Positions 1 to 8,074 of a stretch of DNA of 64,000 bases are shown here, in pieces. The notes under the pieces are model-generated. The model ran no database searches. It was not told the origin of the DNA and worked only from the letters and a program-made list of their open reading frames with translations. Position 1 is the first letter of the stretch. The number at the start of each line of letters is the position of its first letter. Both the position numbers and the translations under genes were made by a program. Source of the stretch: Mycolicibacterium chubuense NBB4 (lineage in GTDB: Bacteria > Actinomycetota > Actinomycetes > Mycobacteriales > Mycobacteriaceae); assembly GCF_000266905.1 (NCBI RefSeq), contig NC_018027.1:2976001-3040000 (forward strand), written 5' to 3'.

Positions 1-946
1 GCGAATCAGCTTGCCCGCCAGGCTCATTCCGTTCACCGGCGGGTACCGGGCCGTTCTGCCGCACCCGGTCACCACCCTGCTCGAGCAACTGCGCCCGGAC
101 GCACTCGAGGTCTCGGACCGGCTGACGTTGCGCTCGCTGGGCCCGTGGGGACGTCGCCACGGGGTGTCGACCGTCATGATCTCCCACGAGCGGCTGGATC
201 GCCTTGTCGGCCAGATACTTCCGGTTCGGCTCGCGCGCACGGTCGCCGACGCCGCCAACCGGCGGACCGCCGCCAACTACGACGCCGTCGTGTGCACCAC
301 GGCGTTCGCCCGCGAGGAGTTCGACCGGATCGGTGCGACGAACCTGCTGACGGTACCCCTCGGGGTGGATCTCGAGCAGTTCCACCCCAGTCGGCGATCG
401 TCGGCGGTGCGGGAACGCTGGGCCGGCCCCGGTCAACTGCTGCTCGTGCACTGCGGCCGGTTGTCCGTCGAGAAGCACCCGCACCGAAGCATCGATACCG
501 TTGCCGCCCTGCGTGATTCCGGTGTGGATGCCCGCCTGGTCGTGGTGGGGGAGGGTCCGCTACGGGCCCGCCTGCAGCGGCAGGCGCACCGGTTGCCCGT
601 CGACTTCACCGGTTTCATCGGCTGCCGTGACACGGTGGCGGGCATCCTCGCCAGCGCCGACGTCGCGCTGGCGCCGGGTCCGCACGAGACCTTCGGGCTG
701 GCGGCTCTCGAGGCGCTGGCGTGCGGCACCCCGGCGGTGGTGTCGCGCACATCGGCATTGGCCGAGATCCTGACCACCGACAGCGGCGCCACCGCCGACA
801 ACGATGCACGCGCGATCGCCGCGGCGGTCACCACCGTGATGAGCCGTCCCGAACCGCAGCGGCGGCGCAGCGCGCGGATGCGCGCCGAACAGTTCAGCTG
901 GCCGCGCTCGGCGGCCGGGATGCTGAACGCGCTCGGCGTCAGCTGA
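1..946 (+). CDS. mgtA: GDP-mannose-dependent alpha-mannosyltransferase MgtA (3' part)
   Basis: GT4-family glycosyltransferase fragment; the frame is open to the left edge, so the N-terminal roughly 60 residues lie outside the window. In mycobacteria MgtA (Rv0557) transfers mannose from GDP-mannose onto glycolipid acceptors at the cytoplasmic face of the membrane, in lipomannan/lipoarabinomannan-related synthesis. The second Rossmann half is clear: a LVHCGRLSVEKH stretch, then VVGEGPLR, and the nucleotide-sugar EX7E-type region GPHETFGLAALEALACGTP. From memory the sequence is very close to M. tuberculosis Rv0557 along its whole length. In M. tuberculosis menG follows this gene; here a small exported protein follows instead, so synteny breaks at 946. 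Family assignment is firm; the exact acceptor is inferred from homology. Confidence 0.93.
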   Translation, partial: RISLPARLIPFTGGYRAVLPHPVTTLLEQLRPDALEVSDRLTLRSLGPWGRRHGVSTVMISHERLDRLVGQILPVRLARTVADAANRRTAANYDAVVCTTAFAREEFDRIGATNLLTVPLGVDLEQFHPSRRSSAVRERWAGPGQLLLVHCGRLSVEKHPHRSIDTVAALRDSGVDARLVVVGEGPLRARLQRQAHRLPVDFTGFIGCRDTVAGILASADVALAPGPHETFGLAALEALACGTPAVVSRTSALAEILTTDSGATADNDARAIAAAVTTVMSRPEPQRRRSARMRAEQFSWPRSAAGMLNALGVS

Positions 947-974
947 TCTGTCCGCAACGCCGCGCACCGTGGCC

Positions 975-980
975 TACCAT
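975..980 (+). promoter_or_regulatory. TACCAT -10 element, leaderless-type
   Basis: TACCAT ends 7 nt before the ATG at 988, and no Shine-Dalgarno sequence lies between. This spacing would place the transcript start at or next to the start codon. Confidence 0.5.
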
Positions 981-987
981 CCTGAAG

Positions 988-1383
988 ATGGTGCGGACCC
1001 TGGCCGTCGTTGCGGCCGCCGGTGTGGCACTCGGCTCGACCGGCGCGGTCGCCGCGGCTCAGCCGAGCGTCCCGGCGTGCACCTACATCCTCACCGCACC
1101 CGCGGTGGTCAGTGTGTCGGGCACCGACATGGTCACCGCCACGCTGTCTCCGGCGGCGTGCGACGGAGCGCAGACCTATCAGACCGTGGCGTGCGTCCAG
1201 ATGGCCGGTGCGAGCGGCCCCGGCCTCTGCGCCCAGGGGAGGGGAATCCTGCCCGCGCAGGTCTTCTACCAGCCCTATCGCAAGGGTGCGACCTACATCG
1301 CGACCGGGCGCGGATGTGCGTCCAAGGGCAACCCGCCGCAGAGGTACTGCGAGGAGCACGGCCCGCTCTCCGCCGCTCTGTGA
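988..1383 (+). CDS. small exported protein, function unknown
   Basis: 131-residue protein with a classical signal peptide (basic MVRTL start, Ala/Gly-rich hydrophobic core, cleavage probably after AAAQP near residue 26). The mature part of about 105 residues has six cysteines spread through it (TYQTVACVQM, PGLCAQG, GRGCAS, RYCEEH among them), so a disulfide-stabilised extracytoplasmic domain is likely. I do not recognise a catalytic motif. The start at 988 is supported by the TACCAT hexamer just upstream. It stands alone between mgtA and a membrane-anchored coiled-coil protein. No function is proposed. Confidence 0.75.
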   Translation: MVRTLAVVAAAGVALGSTGAVAAAQPSVPACTYILTAPAVVSVSGTDMVTATLSPAACDGAQTYQTVACVQMAGASGPGLCAQGRGILPAQVFYQPYRKGATYIATGRGCASKGNPPQRYCEEHGPLSAAL

Positions 1384-1491
1384 CCGCCCCTGCCGCCACC
1401 CCGGACCGGTTTAGCGCTGCGGCCGCCCGGGCACACGGTGTCCAATCAACAGGGCCGTCAACCGATCGGTCCCCAGGCGAAGGAGCCGGGC

Positions 1492-1968
1492 ATGGACAAC
1501 AACGCAGTGTGGATCGTGGTGGCGGTGGTGGTGGCGCTGATCGTCATCGGCCTGGTCGTCTTCGCGGCGCGCAGGACCCGCAATCGCAAGCGCGCCGAGG
1601 AAGCCGACCGGATCCGCGCGGAGGTCCACAACGACCACCAGCGCGTGGAGCGGCAGGCGAACCTGGTGGAGGAGACGGAGGCCAAGGCCCGCGCGGCTCA
1701 GGCCGAAGCCGACGCCAAGGCGGCCGAGGCGGCCCGTCTGGCGGAGACCGCGTCGAGTCGCCGCGACGCCCTCACCAGCTCCCGTGAGCACATCGATGCA
1801 CGTCGCGAGCACGCCGACAAGCTGGATCCGCGCGTCAAGCACGACGCCAAGCACGAGGATGCCGGCAAGCACGAGAACGCCGACGAGCAGGGCCGGCCGC
1901 ACCTGTCGGCGACCGACGGCGACGGGCGGCACGCGGGCCGCATGCGTCCCGACGTCACGGGCCGCTAG
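1492..1968 (+). CDS. membrane-anchored coiled-coil protein
   Basis: 158 residues. Residues about 5-27 form one hydrophobic membrane segment rich in Val/Ile/Ala, followed by an RRTRNRKR basic stop-transfer stretch, so the N-terminus is probably outside and the body cytoplasmic. Residues about 40-100 are highly charged with Ala/Glu/Arg heptads (EADRIRAEVH, EETEAKARAAQAEADAKAA), predicted to be a coiled coil. The C-terminal 50 residues are His/Asp/Lys-rich and probably disordered. The ATG at 1492 is preferred over an upstream GTG at 1438 because AGGAG lies 8 nt before it. The gene ends 6 bp from the convergent cyp124 gene. Not recognised as a named family; a scaffold or stress-linked envelope protein is possible. 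Confidence 0.75.
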   Translation: MDNNAVWIVVAVVVALIVIGLVVFAARRTRNRKRAEEADRIRAEVHNDHQRVERQANLVEETEAKARAAQAEADAKAAEAARLAETASSRRDALTSSREHIDARREHADKLDPRVKHDAKHEDAGKHENADEQGRPHLSATDGDGRHAGRMRPDVTGR

Positions 1969-1974
1969 CCGCCC

Positions 1975-3279
1975 TCAGCGCGCCGTCCAGGACACCGGCA
2001 GGCGCTTGATTCCGTGGATGAACGCGGAGTGCAACCGGTCCGGTTCCTCGACGGCGCGGATGTCGGGGACACGCCGGTGCAGTTCCTGGAAGGCCAGTGT
2101 GATCTCCCGGCGAGCCAGGTTGGCCCCCAGACAGAAGTGCGCCCCGCCTCCGCCGAACCCGACGTGCGGGTTGGGGTGGCGCCGCACGTTGAACATCCAC
2201 GGATCGGCGAACTTCGACTCGTCGCGGTTGGCGGAGCCGTACCACAGCGTGACCTTGTCGCCCTGGGCGATTCGCACGCCGCCCATCTCGACGTCCCGGG
2301 TCGCGGTGCGCCTCATGTATGCGACCGGGGAGGCCCACCGGACGATCTCCTCGACGGCGGTCGGGGCGACGGCGGCGTAGTCCGACCACCACAGGTCGCG
2401 CTGTTCGGGATACCGGCTCAGCGCGAGCACGCCGTGGCTGATCGCGTTGCGCGTCGTCTCGTTGCCCGCCACGACCAGCAGGATGAAGAACGACGCCACC
2501 TCCGCCGACGTGAGCCGCTCACCGTCGAGTTCGGCCTGCACGAGACTGGTGGTCAGGTCCTCGCCGGGATGGTCGCGCCGGTGGTCGGCGAGCTCGGTGG
2601 CGTACGCCCCGATAGCCATTGCCACAGCGAAGAATTCGTCGAAATCGGTGGCGATATCGGGGTCCCCGAAACCCAGGATGACGTTGGTCCAGTGGAAGAC
2701 CCGCTGGTGGTCCTCCTCGGGGATGCCCATCATGTCGCAGATGATCTGCAACGGCAGGGGGCCGGCCAGATCCGCGACGATGTCGCCGTGCCCGTCGGGA
2801 TGCGCGGCCACCATCTCGTCGACCAGTCGGGCCGCCCGCTGACGCACGGAGTCCTCGATGAGTGCCAGCACCCGCGGGGTGAACGCACTGCGCACGATGT
2901 TGCGCAGCCGGGTGTGCCGCGGGTCGTCCATCGCGATCATCGAGCCGAAATACTCTGCCAGCTCCGGAGTTTGGTCGCCGATCACGATGCCCAGCGCCGA
3001 GCTGAAGATCTCGGGGTGACGGCTGGCGTAGAAGATGTCGTCATAGCGCGTCAGCGCCCAGTGGCCCGCGACCTCGGCGTCGCCGTCGACGATGATGGCC
3101 TCGTGGAAGGAGACCGGGGCTTCCCGGCGCAGCGTGGCGAACGCGCCGTCGCGGACGTCGTCGTCGAGTCCCCAGAACTCCCACGCGCCCAGATCGATGT
3201 CGGCCAGCGCCACGTTCGGCGGAGCGGTTCCGTTGGTGCGGATGACACTGCCGGTGTCGACGCCGGTGCTGTGACTCAT
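1975..3279 (-). CDS. cyp124: cytochrome P450 CYP124 (methyl-branched lipid omega-hydroxylase)
   Basis: 434-residue soluble P450. Visible signatures are the I-helix oxygen-activation motif AGNETTR (about 271-277), the ExxR motif EIVR (about 311-314), and the heme loop FGGGGAHFCLG with the axial Cys near 383. From memory the sequence follows M. tuberculosis CYP124A1 (Rv2266) almost throughout, including ADIELG/ADIDLG near the N-terminus and HWTNVILGFGDPD. CYP124 hydroxylates the terminal carbon of methyl-branched lipids and can act on cholesterol side chains; it needs a ferredoxin and reductase, which are not in this window. The ATG at 3279 is chosen over longer frames because it matches the family N-terminus. 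It is the last gene of a minus-strand run beginning at 4454, with its own -10-like element in the 17-bp gap. Confidence 0.95.
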   Translation of the reverse strand: MSHSTGVDTGSVIRTNGTAPPNVALADIDLGAWEFWGLDDDVRDGAFATLRREAPVSFHEAIIVDGDAEVAGHWALTRYDDIFYASRHPEIFSSALGIVIGDQTPELAEYFGSMIAMDDPRHTRLRNIVRSAFTPRVLALIEDSVRQRAARLVDEMVAAHPDGHGDIVADLAGPLPLQIICDMMGIPEEDHQRVFHWTNVILGFGDPDIATDFDEFFAVAMAIGAYATELADHRRDHPGEDLTTSLVQAELDGERLTSAEVASFFILLVVAGNETTRNAISHGVLALSRYPEQRDLWWSDYAAVAPTAVEEIVRWASPVAYMRRTATRDVEMGGVRIAQGDKVTLWYGSANRDESKFADPWMFNVRRHPNPHVGFGGGGAHFCLGANLARREITLAFQELHRRVPDIRAVEEPDRLHSAFIHGIKRLPVSWTAR

Positions 3280-3287
3280 ACCCGCCC

Positions 3288-3293
3288 AGGGTA
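3288..3293 (-). promoter_or_regulatory. TACCCT -10 element upstream of cyp124
   Basis: On the minus strand TACCCT ends 8 nt before the cyp124 ATG, between that gene and the upstream hypothetical gene. It suggests cyp124 has its own nearly leaderless promoter in addition to any read-through. Confidence 0.45.
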
Positions 3294-3296
3294 GCG

Positions 3297-3692
3297 TCAC
3301 GGCCGGGCTTCGTGACCCTTTCTGCCGTGCGTGCGCCGCCGCTCTTTCATGCGGGCCTCGTGCACGTGCCGGACGCCCTCGGTCAGGTCGTCGCGGACCC
3401 GGCGCTCGTGGTCGCGCAACGGCGAGTAGTAGGTGTCCTCGAACTCCTCGACGACCTGAAACGTCCAACGTCCGTAGAGCACGTTGCGGCCGACCATCTC
3501 GGTCTCCAGGCGTTGCGCCGCCTCGTCGTGCCCTGCGTCGCGCAGCGCGTCGCACGCCTCGCCGAGCAGCAGGTCGGCGCGCCCCATCAGTTGGTGGAAG
3601 GAATACAGATGGCCCCGGGCGCGCTCGACGTACTCCAGCGCCTCGGTCACCTTGCCCACGGCGTCGGCCGTCTCGTCACTCACGTCAGTCAC
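3297..3692 (-). CDS. conserved hypothetical helical protein
   Basis: 131 residues from a GTG at 3692 (reading MTDVSDETAD). The sequence is rich in Ala, Glu and Arg, has no hydrophobic segment, and looks all-helical; the region around YSFHQLMGRADLLLGEACDAL and GRWTFQVVEEFEDTYYSPLRDH carries conserved-looking aromatic and acidic residues. The tail is strongly basic (MKERRRTHGRKGH). It lies between an SRPBCC protein and cyp124 on the same strand (gaps 56 and 17 bp). The start is uncertain because the frame stays open upstream; GTG is chosen since the upstream extension overlaps the SRPBCC gene and has no protein-like character. No function recognised. Confidence 0.7.
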   Translation of the reverse strand: MTDVSDETADAVGKVTEALEYVERARGHLYSFHQLMGRADLLLGEACDALRDAGHDEAAQRLETEMVGRNVLYGRWTFQVVEEFEDTYYSPLRDHERRVRDDLTEGVRHVHEARMKERRRTHGRKGHEARP

Positions 3693-3748
3693 CGAGCCGA
3701 CATACCCGCGCTCGGGACGGCACAATCCACCGACCCCTGGAGTACGCG

Positions 3749-4216
3749 TCACCGGTGCTGTGCGTCGTCCTCGACGACGACTTTGATGCGCTCCAACGTC
3801 TTTCGCATGTCCCGCAGGTTCCTGCGGCGACGCAGCTGGCCGCCGAGCACCGAGTACAGCGCCGTCAGCGGGTTCCCCTCGAGCCGGAACGATTCCGTGA
3901 CGTCGGTGCCCCCATCGCTCGACGCCAGCCGGTAATGCCAGTTGTTGACCGCGCGGTCGCCCACCAGCACCTCGAAGCCGAACTCGCGTCCCGGCTCGCA
4001 CGCGGTCACCCGGCAGGTCGTCCAGTAGACCGGGCCGACCTCGTTGCGTCGCACGTGCCCGCGGAAGCGCGCACCCAGGGCCGGGCCGGTCGCGCCGTCG
4101 AGCCACTCCGCCTCGAAGGTCTCCGGCGAGAACTTCCCCGTGTTGCGGACGTCGGCGACGAGCTCCCAGATCCGCTCGGCGGGCGCAGCCATGAACACGG
4201 TCACCGAACCCTGCAT
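3749..4216 (-). CDS. SRPBCC-family (START-like) lipid or polyketide-binding protein
   Basis: 155 residues. The opening GSVTVFMAAPAERIWELVADVRNTGKFSPETFEAEWLDG is the typical start of the SRPBCC/polyketide-cyclase fold, and the middle section (GARFRGHVRRN, TCRVTACEPGREFGFEV) continues the beta-rich cavity. Such proteins bind hydrophobic ligands; a catalytic role cannot be read from the sequence. The ATG at 4216 is preceded by GAGGAG at good spacing, which rejects the longer in-frame start at 4276. It sits in a minus-strand run between a small acidic protein and a helical hypothetical protein, ahead of cyp124, so a role in lipid handling is possible but only inferred from context. Confidence 0.82.
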   Translation of the reverse strand: MQGSVTVFMAAPAERIWELVADVRNTGKFSPETFEAEWLDGATGPALGARFRGHVRRNEVGPVYWTTCRVTACEPGREFGFEVLVGDRAVNNWHYRLASSDGGTDVTESFRLEGNPLTALYSVLGGQLRRRRNLRDMRKTLERIKVVVEDDAQHR

Positions 4217-4250
4217 CGGGGCACTCCTCTCACGCGCAGCAGCGCCCGGT

Positions 4251-4454
4251 TCAGCGGTCGAACTCCGTGCCGTCATCGGGGACGTCGATGGCCTGTTCGA
4301 TCAGGTCGGCCTCGCTGGCCTCCCAGTCGCGGTCTTCCGACACTCGCTCGGACTCCCGCCAGGCATCGTCGTCGACGTCGTCGACGGGGATCCGTTGCTC
4401 GACCACGTCGGCTTCGGTGGCATCACCGAACGGGCTGCGGTCAGGTGTCGTCAT
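4251..4454 (-). CDS. small acidic protein with an internal duplication
   Basis: 67 residues, strongly acidic. It contains two copies of a motif: ATEADVVEQRIPVDD and ASEADLIEQAIDVPDD, about 30 residues apart, separated by a WRESERVSEDRDWE stretch. No membrane segment or signal is present. The ATG at 4454 has AGAAAG 5-10 nt upstream and a TATCCT hexamer at 4505-4510 that could be its -10. Short proteins with this EADxxEQ repeat recur in mycobacteria as far as I recall, without known function. It begins the minus-strand run that ends in cyp124. Confidence 0.7.
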   Translation of the reverse strand: MTTPDRSPFGDATEADVVEQRIPVDDVDDDAWRESERVSEDRDWEASEADLIEQAIDVPDDGTEFDR

Positions 4455-4682
4455 CAGCTTTCTCTCCGGGTCGGTGAGGTGCGGACGATCTGTACGCACC
4501 TTCGAGGATAGGCGTCTAGAGAATAGGTCTCACCCGCTGCGGGCGCCGGGTACCCACTCGTGCGCCGCTCACCCGCAGACCCGTTCCTTGGGTAGGGTGC
4601 GTAAACTGCGCACGACGCGACAGGCCCTCGAAACGAGTGGGGCCGGTCGCTGACCTGCATCCCGACATGCGAAGGCCTTGCT

Positions 4683-5567
4683 TTGTCAGAAACCACCAAT
4701 GGGTCTCGAGATCTGACACCCCACTTCGAAGACGTCCAGTCGCACTACGACCTGTCCGACGACTTCTACCGGCTGTTCCTCGACCCGACCCAGACCTACA
4801 GCTGCGCCTACTTCGAGCGCGACGACATGACCCTCGAAGAGGCACAGCTCGCCAAGATCGATCTGTCCCTCGGCAAGCTCGGCCTCGAGCCCGGGATGAC
4901 GCTGCTCGACGTCGGCTGCGGGTGGGGCGCCACCATCAAGCGGGCGATCGAGAAGTACGACGTCAACGTCGTGGGCCTCACGCTGAGCCGCAACCAGCAG
5001 GCGCACGTGCAACGCGTGCTCGACGGGATGGACAGCCCCCGCACCAAGCGCGTGCTGCTGCAGGGCTGGGAGCAGTTCCACGAGCCGGTGGAACGCATCG
5101 TGTCGATCGGGGCGTTCGAGCACTTCGGCCGCGATCGCTACGACGACTTCTTCACGATGGCCTACGAGGCGCTGCCCGCCGACGGCGTGATGATGCTGCA
5201 CACCATCGTCAAGCCCGACGACGAGGAGTTCACGGCGCGGAATCTGCCGGTCACGATGACCAAGATCCGCTTCTTCAAATTCATCATGGACGAGATCTTC
5301 CCGGGCGGGGACCTGCCGCAGCCGGTCAAGGTGAAGAGCCACGCGACCAAGGCCGGATTCGACGTCAAGCTCGTCCAGCCGTTGCGCCTGCACTACGCGC
5401 GCACCCTGGATCTGTGGGCCGCCGCGCTCGAGGCGAACAAGGAGCAGGCGATCGCCATCCAATCCGAAGAGGTCTACGACCGGTACATGAAGTACCTGAC
5501 CGGGTGCGCGGACCTGTTCCGGGACGGTTACACCGACGTCTGCCAGTTCACTCTGACGAAGGGCTGA
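4683..5567 (+). CDS. cyclopropane-mycolic-acid-synthase family SAM methyltransferase
   Basis: 294 residues, TTG start. It belongs to the CmaA/MmaA/UmaA family that methylates or cyclopropanates meromycolate chains from S-adenosylmethionine. The SAM loop DVGCGWGA is at about 76-84. The residues that in CmaA1 hold the active-site bicarbonate are all present: Cys41 (YSCAYF), Glu146 (GAFEHFG), His173 (MLHTI) and the Tyr of LHYARTL. The N-terminus through GCGWG is closest to CmaA1/MmaA2, while residues about 180-215 diverge from those enzymes, so I do not assign one symbol. It has its own upstream region (4455-4682) with TAGGGT at 4593-4598, and overlaps the convergent ureohydrolase gene by 20 bp. 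Confidence 0.92.
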   Translation: MSETTNGSRDLTPHFEDVQSHYDLSDDFYRLFLDPTQTYSCAYFERDDMTLEEAQLAKIDLSLGKLGLEPGMTLLDVGCGWGATIKRAIEKYDVNVVGLTLSRNQQAHVQRVLDGMDSPRTKRVLLQGWEQFHEPVERIVSIGAFEHFGRDRYDDFFTMAYEALPADGVMMLHTIVKPDDEEFTARNLPVTMTKIRFFKFIMDEIFPGGDLPQPVKVKSHATKAGFDVKLVQPLRLHYARTLDLWAAALEANKEQAIAIQSEEVYDRYMKYLTGCADLFRDGYTDVCQFTLTKG

Positions 5568-6630
5568 TCTCGCGGCCCGGCCGCGGCGGCCGCGGATAGG
5601 ACCGGGCCGGCTGGCCCGATTCAGCTTCGGCCGCGTCCCGGCGCCGGGCTGCCATGCCCGCCAGAGCCTCGAACACCACCCGGTGCGCGGCGTTGACCGT
5701 CAGCTCGGCGTGGTCGTACGCGGGCGCGACCTCCACGACGTCGACGCCGGCGACATCGTGTGAGTAGCAGAGCGCACGCACCATGCGCAGCAGGTCCGCG
5801 CTGGTGATCCCGCCGGGCTCGGGAGTGCCGGTGCCCGGCGCGTGCGCCGGATCGAGCACGTCGATGTCGACCGACACGTAGAGCTTGTCCGCCTTGGCCA
5901 GCGCCTCGCCGACCGCATCGGCCATGACGGCCTTGAACCCGCGCTCCCAGATCTCCTGCATGGTGTGCCACGTCATCCGCTGCTCGAGCATCCACTCGAA
6001 GGTGTCCTGCGGCGGCCAGTAGCCCCGCAGACCCACCTGGACGAAGTGCGAGCCCGGCACCGCACCGGATTCGATCAGCCGGCGCATCGGGGTGCCGTGG
6101 CTGGCGAGGTTGCCCTCGATCTCATCTGCGGTGTCGGCGTGGGCGTCGAAGTGCACGATGCCGACGTTGCCGTAGCCGTGGACATCGGCGACCGCGGTGG
6201 CCGCGGGCCAGGTGATCGAATGGTCGCCGCCGAGGATCACCGGCACGATGCCGCGGCTCGCGACCGCGTGGACGCGCTCGCGAATGTTGTTGTGCGACAC
6301 CTGGGTCTGACCGTGCGGGCAGTACGCGTCGCCGAAGTCGACGACCTCGAGCCAGTCGAAGATCTCCAGCCCCAGATCCATGTGATAGGTGCCGGGCTCG
6401 TACGCGGTCGCGCGGATGGCGCGGGGGCCGAACCGGGCTCCGGGCCGGTTGGTGGTGCCGATGTCGAATGGTGCGCCCACGATCGCCGCGTCCGGCTTCC
6501 AGGCGTCGAGTTGGTCGACTTCGGTCAGGAAGGGCCGGTGGCCGAACGATGCGAGCCCCGCGTAGGCCAGGTCGAGTTGCTCGGCCATGCCCGGCGGAAG
6601 CTCTCTGCGGTGGTCATGATCGTGGACCAT
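5548..6630 (-). CDS. speB: agmatinase/guanidino-acid ureohydrolase (arginase fold)
   Basis: 360-residue ureohydrolase that hydrolyses a guanidino group to urea and an amine with a binuclear manganese centre. All metal-binding motifs are visible: GGDHS (His137), FDAHAD (Asp162, His164, Asp166) and SVDIDVLDP (Asp254, Asp256), with the APGTGTPEPGG signature just after. Length is greater than the usual 300-320 because of an N-terminal extension and a Pro/Arg-rich tail. Agmatinase is the default call, but close relatives act on guanidinobutyrate, guanidinopropionate or guanidine, and the sequence alone does not separate them. The ATG at 6630 is supported by TACGGT 8 nt upstream. The 3' end overlaps the convergent methyltransferase gene by 20 bp. 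Confidence 0.88.
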   Translation of the reverse strand: MVHDHDHRRELPPGMAEQLDLAYAGLASFGHRPFLTEVDQLDAWKPDAAIVGAPFDIGTTNRPGARFGPRAIRATAYEPGTYHMDLGLEIFDWLEVVDFGDAYCPHGQTQVSHNNIRERVHAVASRGIVPVILGGDHSITWPAATAVADVHGYGNVGIVHFDAHADTADEIEGNLASHGTPMRRLIESGAVPGSHFVQVGLRGYWPPQDTFEWMLEQRMTWHTMQEIWERGFKAVMADAVGEALAKADKLYVSVDIDVLDPAHAPGTGTPEPGGITSADLLRMVRALCYSHDVAGVDVVEVAPAYDHAELTVNAAHRVVFEALAGMAARRRDAAEAESGQPARSYPRPPRPGREISPSSE

Positions 6631-6638
6631 GCGAGAAG

Positions 6639-6644
6639 ACCGTA
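6639..6644 (-). promoter_or_regulatory. TACGGT -10 element before the ureohydrolase gene
   Basis: Minus-strand TACGGT ends 8 nt before the ATG at 6630; there is no clear Shine-Dalgarno sequence, consistent with a nearly leaderless message. Confidence 0.45.
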
Positions 6645-6668
6645 CTCGTCATCATGGTGCGGCAGAGG

Positions 6669-7079
6669 TCAATGACCCAACGCCGCGCGCAGCGTCTCCG
6701 GGACCGGCCGCTTGGCCCAGTCCTCGGTCGACACAACGACATAGACGTTGTGGCCGCGCACCGCGACGTGCTCGTCGCCGGTACCGGTGCGGCACAGCAC
6801 CGTGAACTCCAGCGTGAAGCTCGTGGTTCCGACCCGGGCGCAGGTGGCGGTGACCCGGACCGCGTCGCGCCACCGCACCGGCGCGCGGAAGTCGATCTCG
6901 GTGTGCACGACCTGAAAGTCGTAGCCGCCGGAGATCAGATCCGGATATGCGACGCCGAGATGGTCGAGCAAGCCGGTGCACGCCTCGTCGAACCACGTGA
7001 GGTAGTGGCCGTTGAACACCACACCCTGCTGGTCCACCTCGGCGTAACGGACCACGATCGGCAGCGAGAACCCGCTCAC
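6669..7079 (-). CDS. acyl-CoA thioesterase, 4HBT/YbgC-FadM hotdog family
   Basis: 136 residues with a single hotdog domain. The signature RYAEVDQQGVVFNGHYLTWFDEA carries the catalytic-type Asp and the Asn-Gly-His-Tyr turn of the 4-hydroxybenzoyl-CoA thioesterase family. These enzymes hydrolyse short or medium acyl-CoA esters in the cytoplasm. Two GTG starts are possible, 7088 and 7079. I choose 7079 because TAGGGT at 7087-7092 ends exactly 7 nt before it and would overlap the other start. It diverges from the threonine dehydratase gene with a gap of about 40 bp. Confidence 0.87.
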   Translation of the reverse strand: MSGFSLPIVVRYAEVDQQGVVFNGHYLTWFDEACTGLLDHLGVAYPDLISGGYDFQVVHTEIDFRAPVRWRDAVRVTATCARVGTTSFTLEFTVLCRTGTGDEHVAVRGHNVYVVVSTEDWAKRPVPETLRAALGH

Positions 7080-7086
7080 CCCAGAC

Positions 7087-7092
7087 ACCCTA
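7087..7092 (-). promoter_or_regulatory. TAGGGT -10 element, leaderless-type
   Basis: Minus-strand TAGGGT followed by 7 nt and GTG at 7079. It decides the start of the thioesterase gene, since the alternative GTG at 7088 overlaps the hexamer. Confidence 0.55.
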
Positions 7093-7120
7093 GAGGCGGG
7101 GTATGCACCAGACTCGAGAC

Positions 7121-8074
7121 ATGCGACTCGTGACGATCGACGACGTGCGCGCGGCCGCCGCGCGCATCCGCGGCAACGTGGTGCGCACTCCGCTGTTGCC
7201 CGCCGCCTGGGGCGGCGACGCGGAGCGACCGCTGTGGGTCAAGCCCGAGAGTCTCCAGCCGATCGGCGCGTTCAAGGTGCGCGGCGCCTTCAACGCGATC
7301 GCCGCCGCGACGGCCGGACCCGCCGCACCCACCGACGTCGTCGCCTATTCGAGCGGCAACCACGCGCAGGCCGTCGCGTACGCCGCCGCCGCGTACGGTC
7401 TGCGCGCGCACATCGTGATGCCGGAGGAGACACCCGAGGTCAAGGTGGCCGCCACCCGCGACCACGGCGCACGGGTGGTGCTGTGCGGGGCCGGGCAGCG
7501 GGAGTCCGTGGCGGCCCAGATCGTCGCGGAGACCGGCGGCACGCTGATCCCGCCGTTCGACCACCGGGACGTCATCGCCGGTCAGGGCACGATCGGCCTC
7601 GAGATCGCCGAGGACCTGCCGTCGGTGCGCACGGTCCTCGTCCCGGTCAGCGGCGGCGGGCTGGCGTCGGGCACCGGGGTCGCGATCCGCGCGCTGTGCC
7701 CGCGGGCCGAGGTGTTCGGCGTCGAACCCGAACTGGCCGCCGACACCGCCGAGGGGCTGCGCCGGGGGCATCGGGCGGACTGGTCGGTCGCCGATCGCAA
7801 CCGCACGATCGCCGACGGCCTGCGTTCCCAGCCTTCCGAGCTCACCTTCGCCCACCTGCAACAGGTCCTCGACGGGATCATCACCGTTTCCGAAGACGAA
7901 ATCCGTTCCGCCGTCCGTGAATTCGCGTACCGGGCACATCTGGTCAGCGAACCGAGCGGCGCGGTGGCGCTGGCGGCGCTGCGGCGGGGCGGCACGCCCC
8001 CGGGAGAGACGGTGGTGATCCTGTCCGGCGGAAACATCGAACCGGTGATGCTCCGGCAGATCCTGGCCGAGTGA
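7121..8074 (+). CDS. threonine/serine dehydratase, PLP-dependent
   Basis: 317 residues of the fold-type II PLP family. The PLP lysine is in LQPIGAFKVRGAFNA (Lys52), the substrate loop SSGNHAQ follows, and the phosphate-binding glycine loop is VSGGGLASG. There is no C-terminal ACT regulatory domain, so this resembles the shorter catabolic or serine-racemase-like enzymes rather than biosynthetic IlvA. The reaction is deamination of threonine or serine to a 2-oxo acid; racemase activity cannot be excluded. The ATG at 7121 begins the conserved MRLVTIDDVRAAA start; another in-frame ATG lies at 7103 and would add six residues. Confidence 0.88.
   Translation: MRLVTIDDVRAAAARIRGNVVRTPLLPAAWGGDAERPLWVKPESLQPIGAFKVRGAFNAIAAATAGPAAPTDVVAYSSGNHAQAVAYAAAAYGLRAHIVMPEETPEVKVAATRDHGARVVLCGAGQRESVAAQIVAETGGTLIPPFDHRDVIAGQGTIGLEIAEDLPSVRTVLVPVSGGGLASGTGVAIRALCPRAEVFGVEPELAADTAEGLRRGHRADWSVADRNRTIADGLRSQPSELTFAHLQQVLDGIITVSEDEIRSAVREFAYRAHLVSEPSGAVALAALRRGGTPPGETVVILSGGNIEPVMLRQILAE

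Noticed and set aside
1461..1470. Perfect 10-bp palindrome ACCGATCGGT before the coiled-coil protein
   Set aside because: Too short and too close to chance level in GC-rich DNA to call an operator.
2014..3294. Open frame of over 400 codons on the plus strand opposite cyp124
   Set aside because: It mirrors the P450 gene; its Arg/Gly/Val-rich translation has no motif. This is the usual antisense artefact of high GC.
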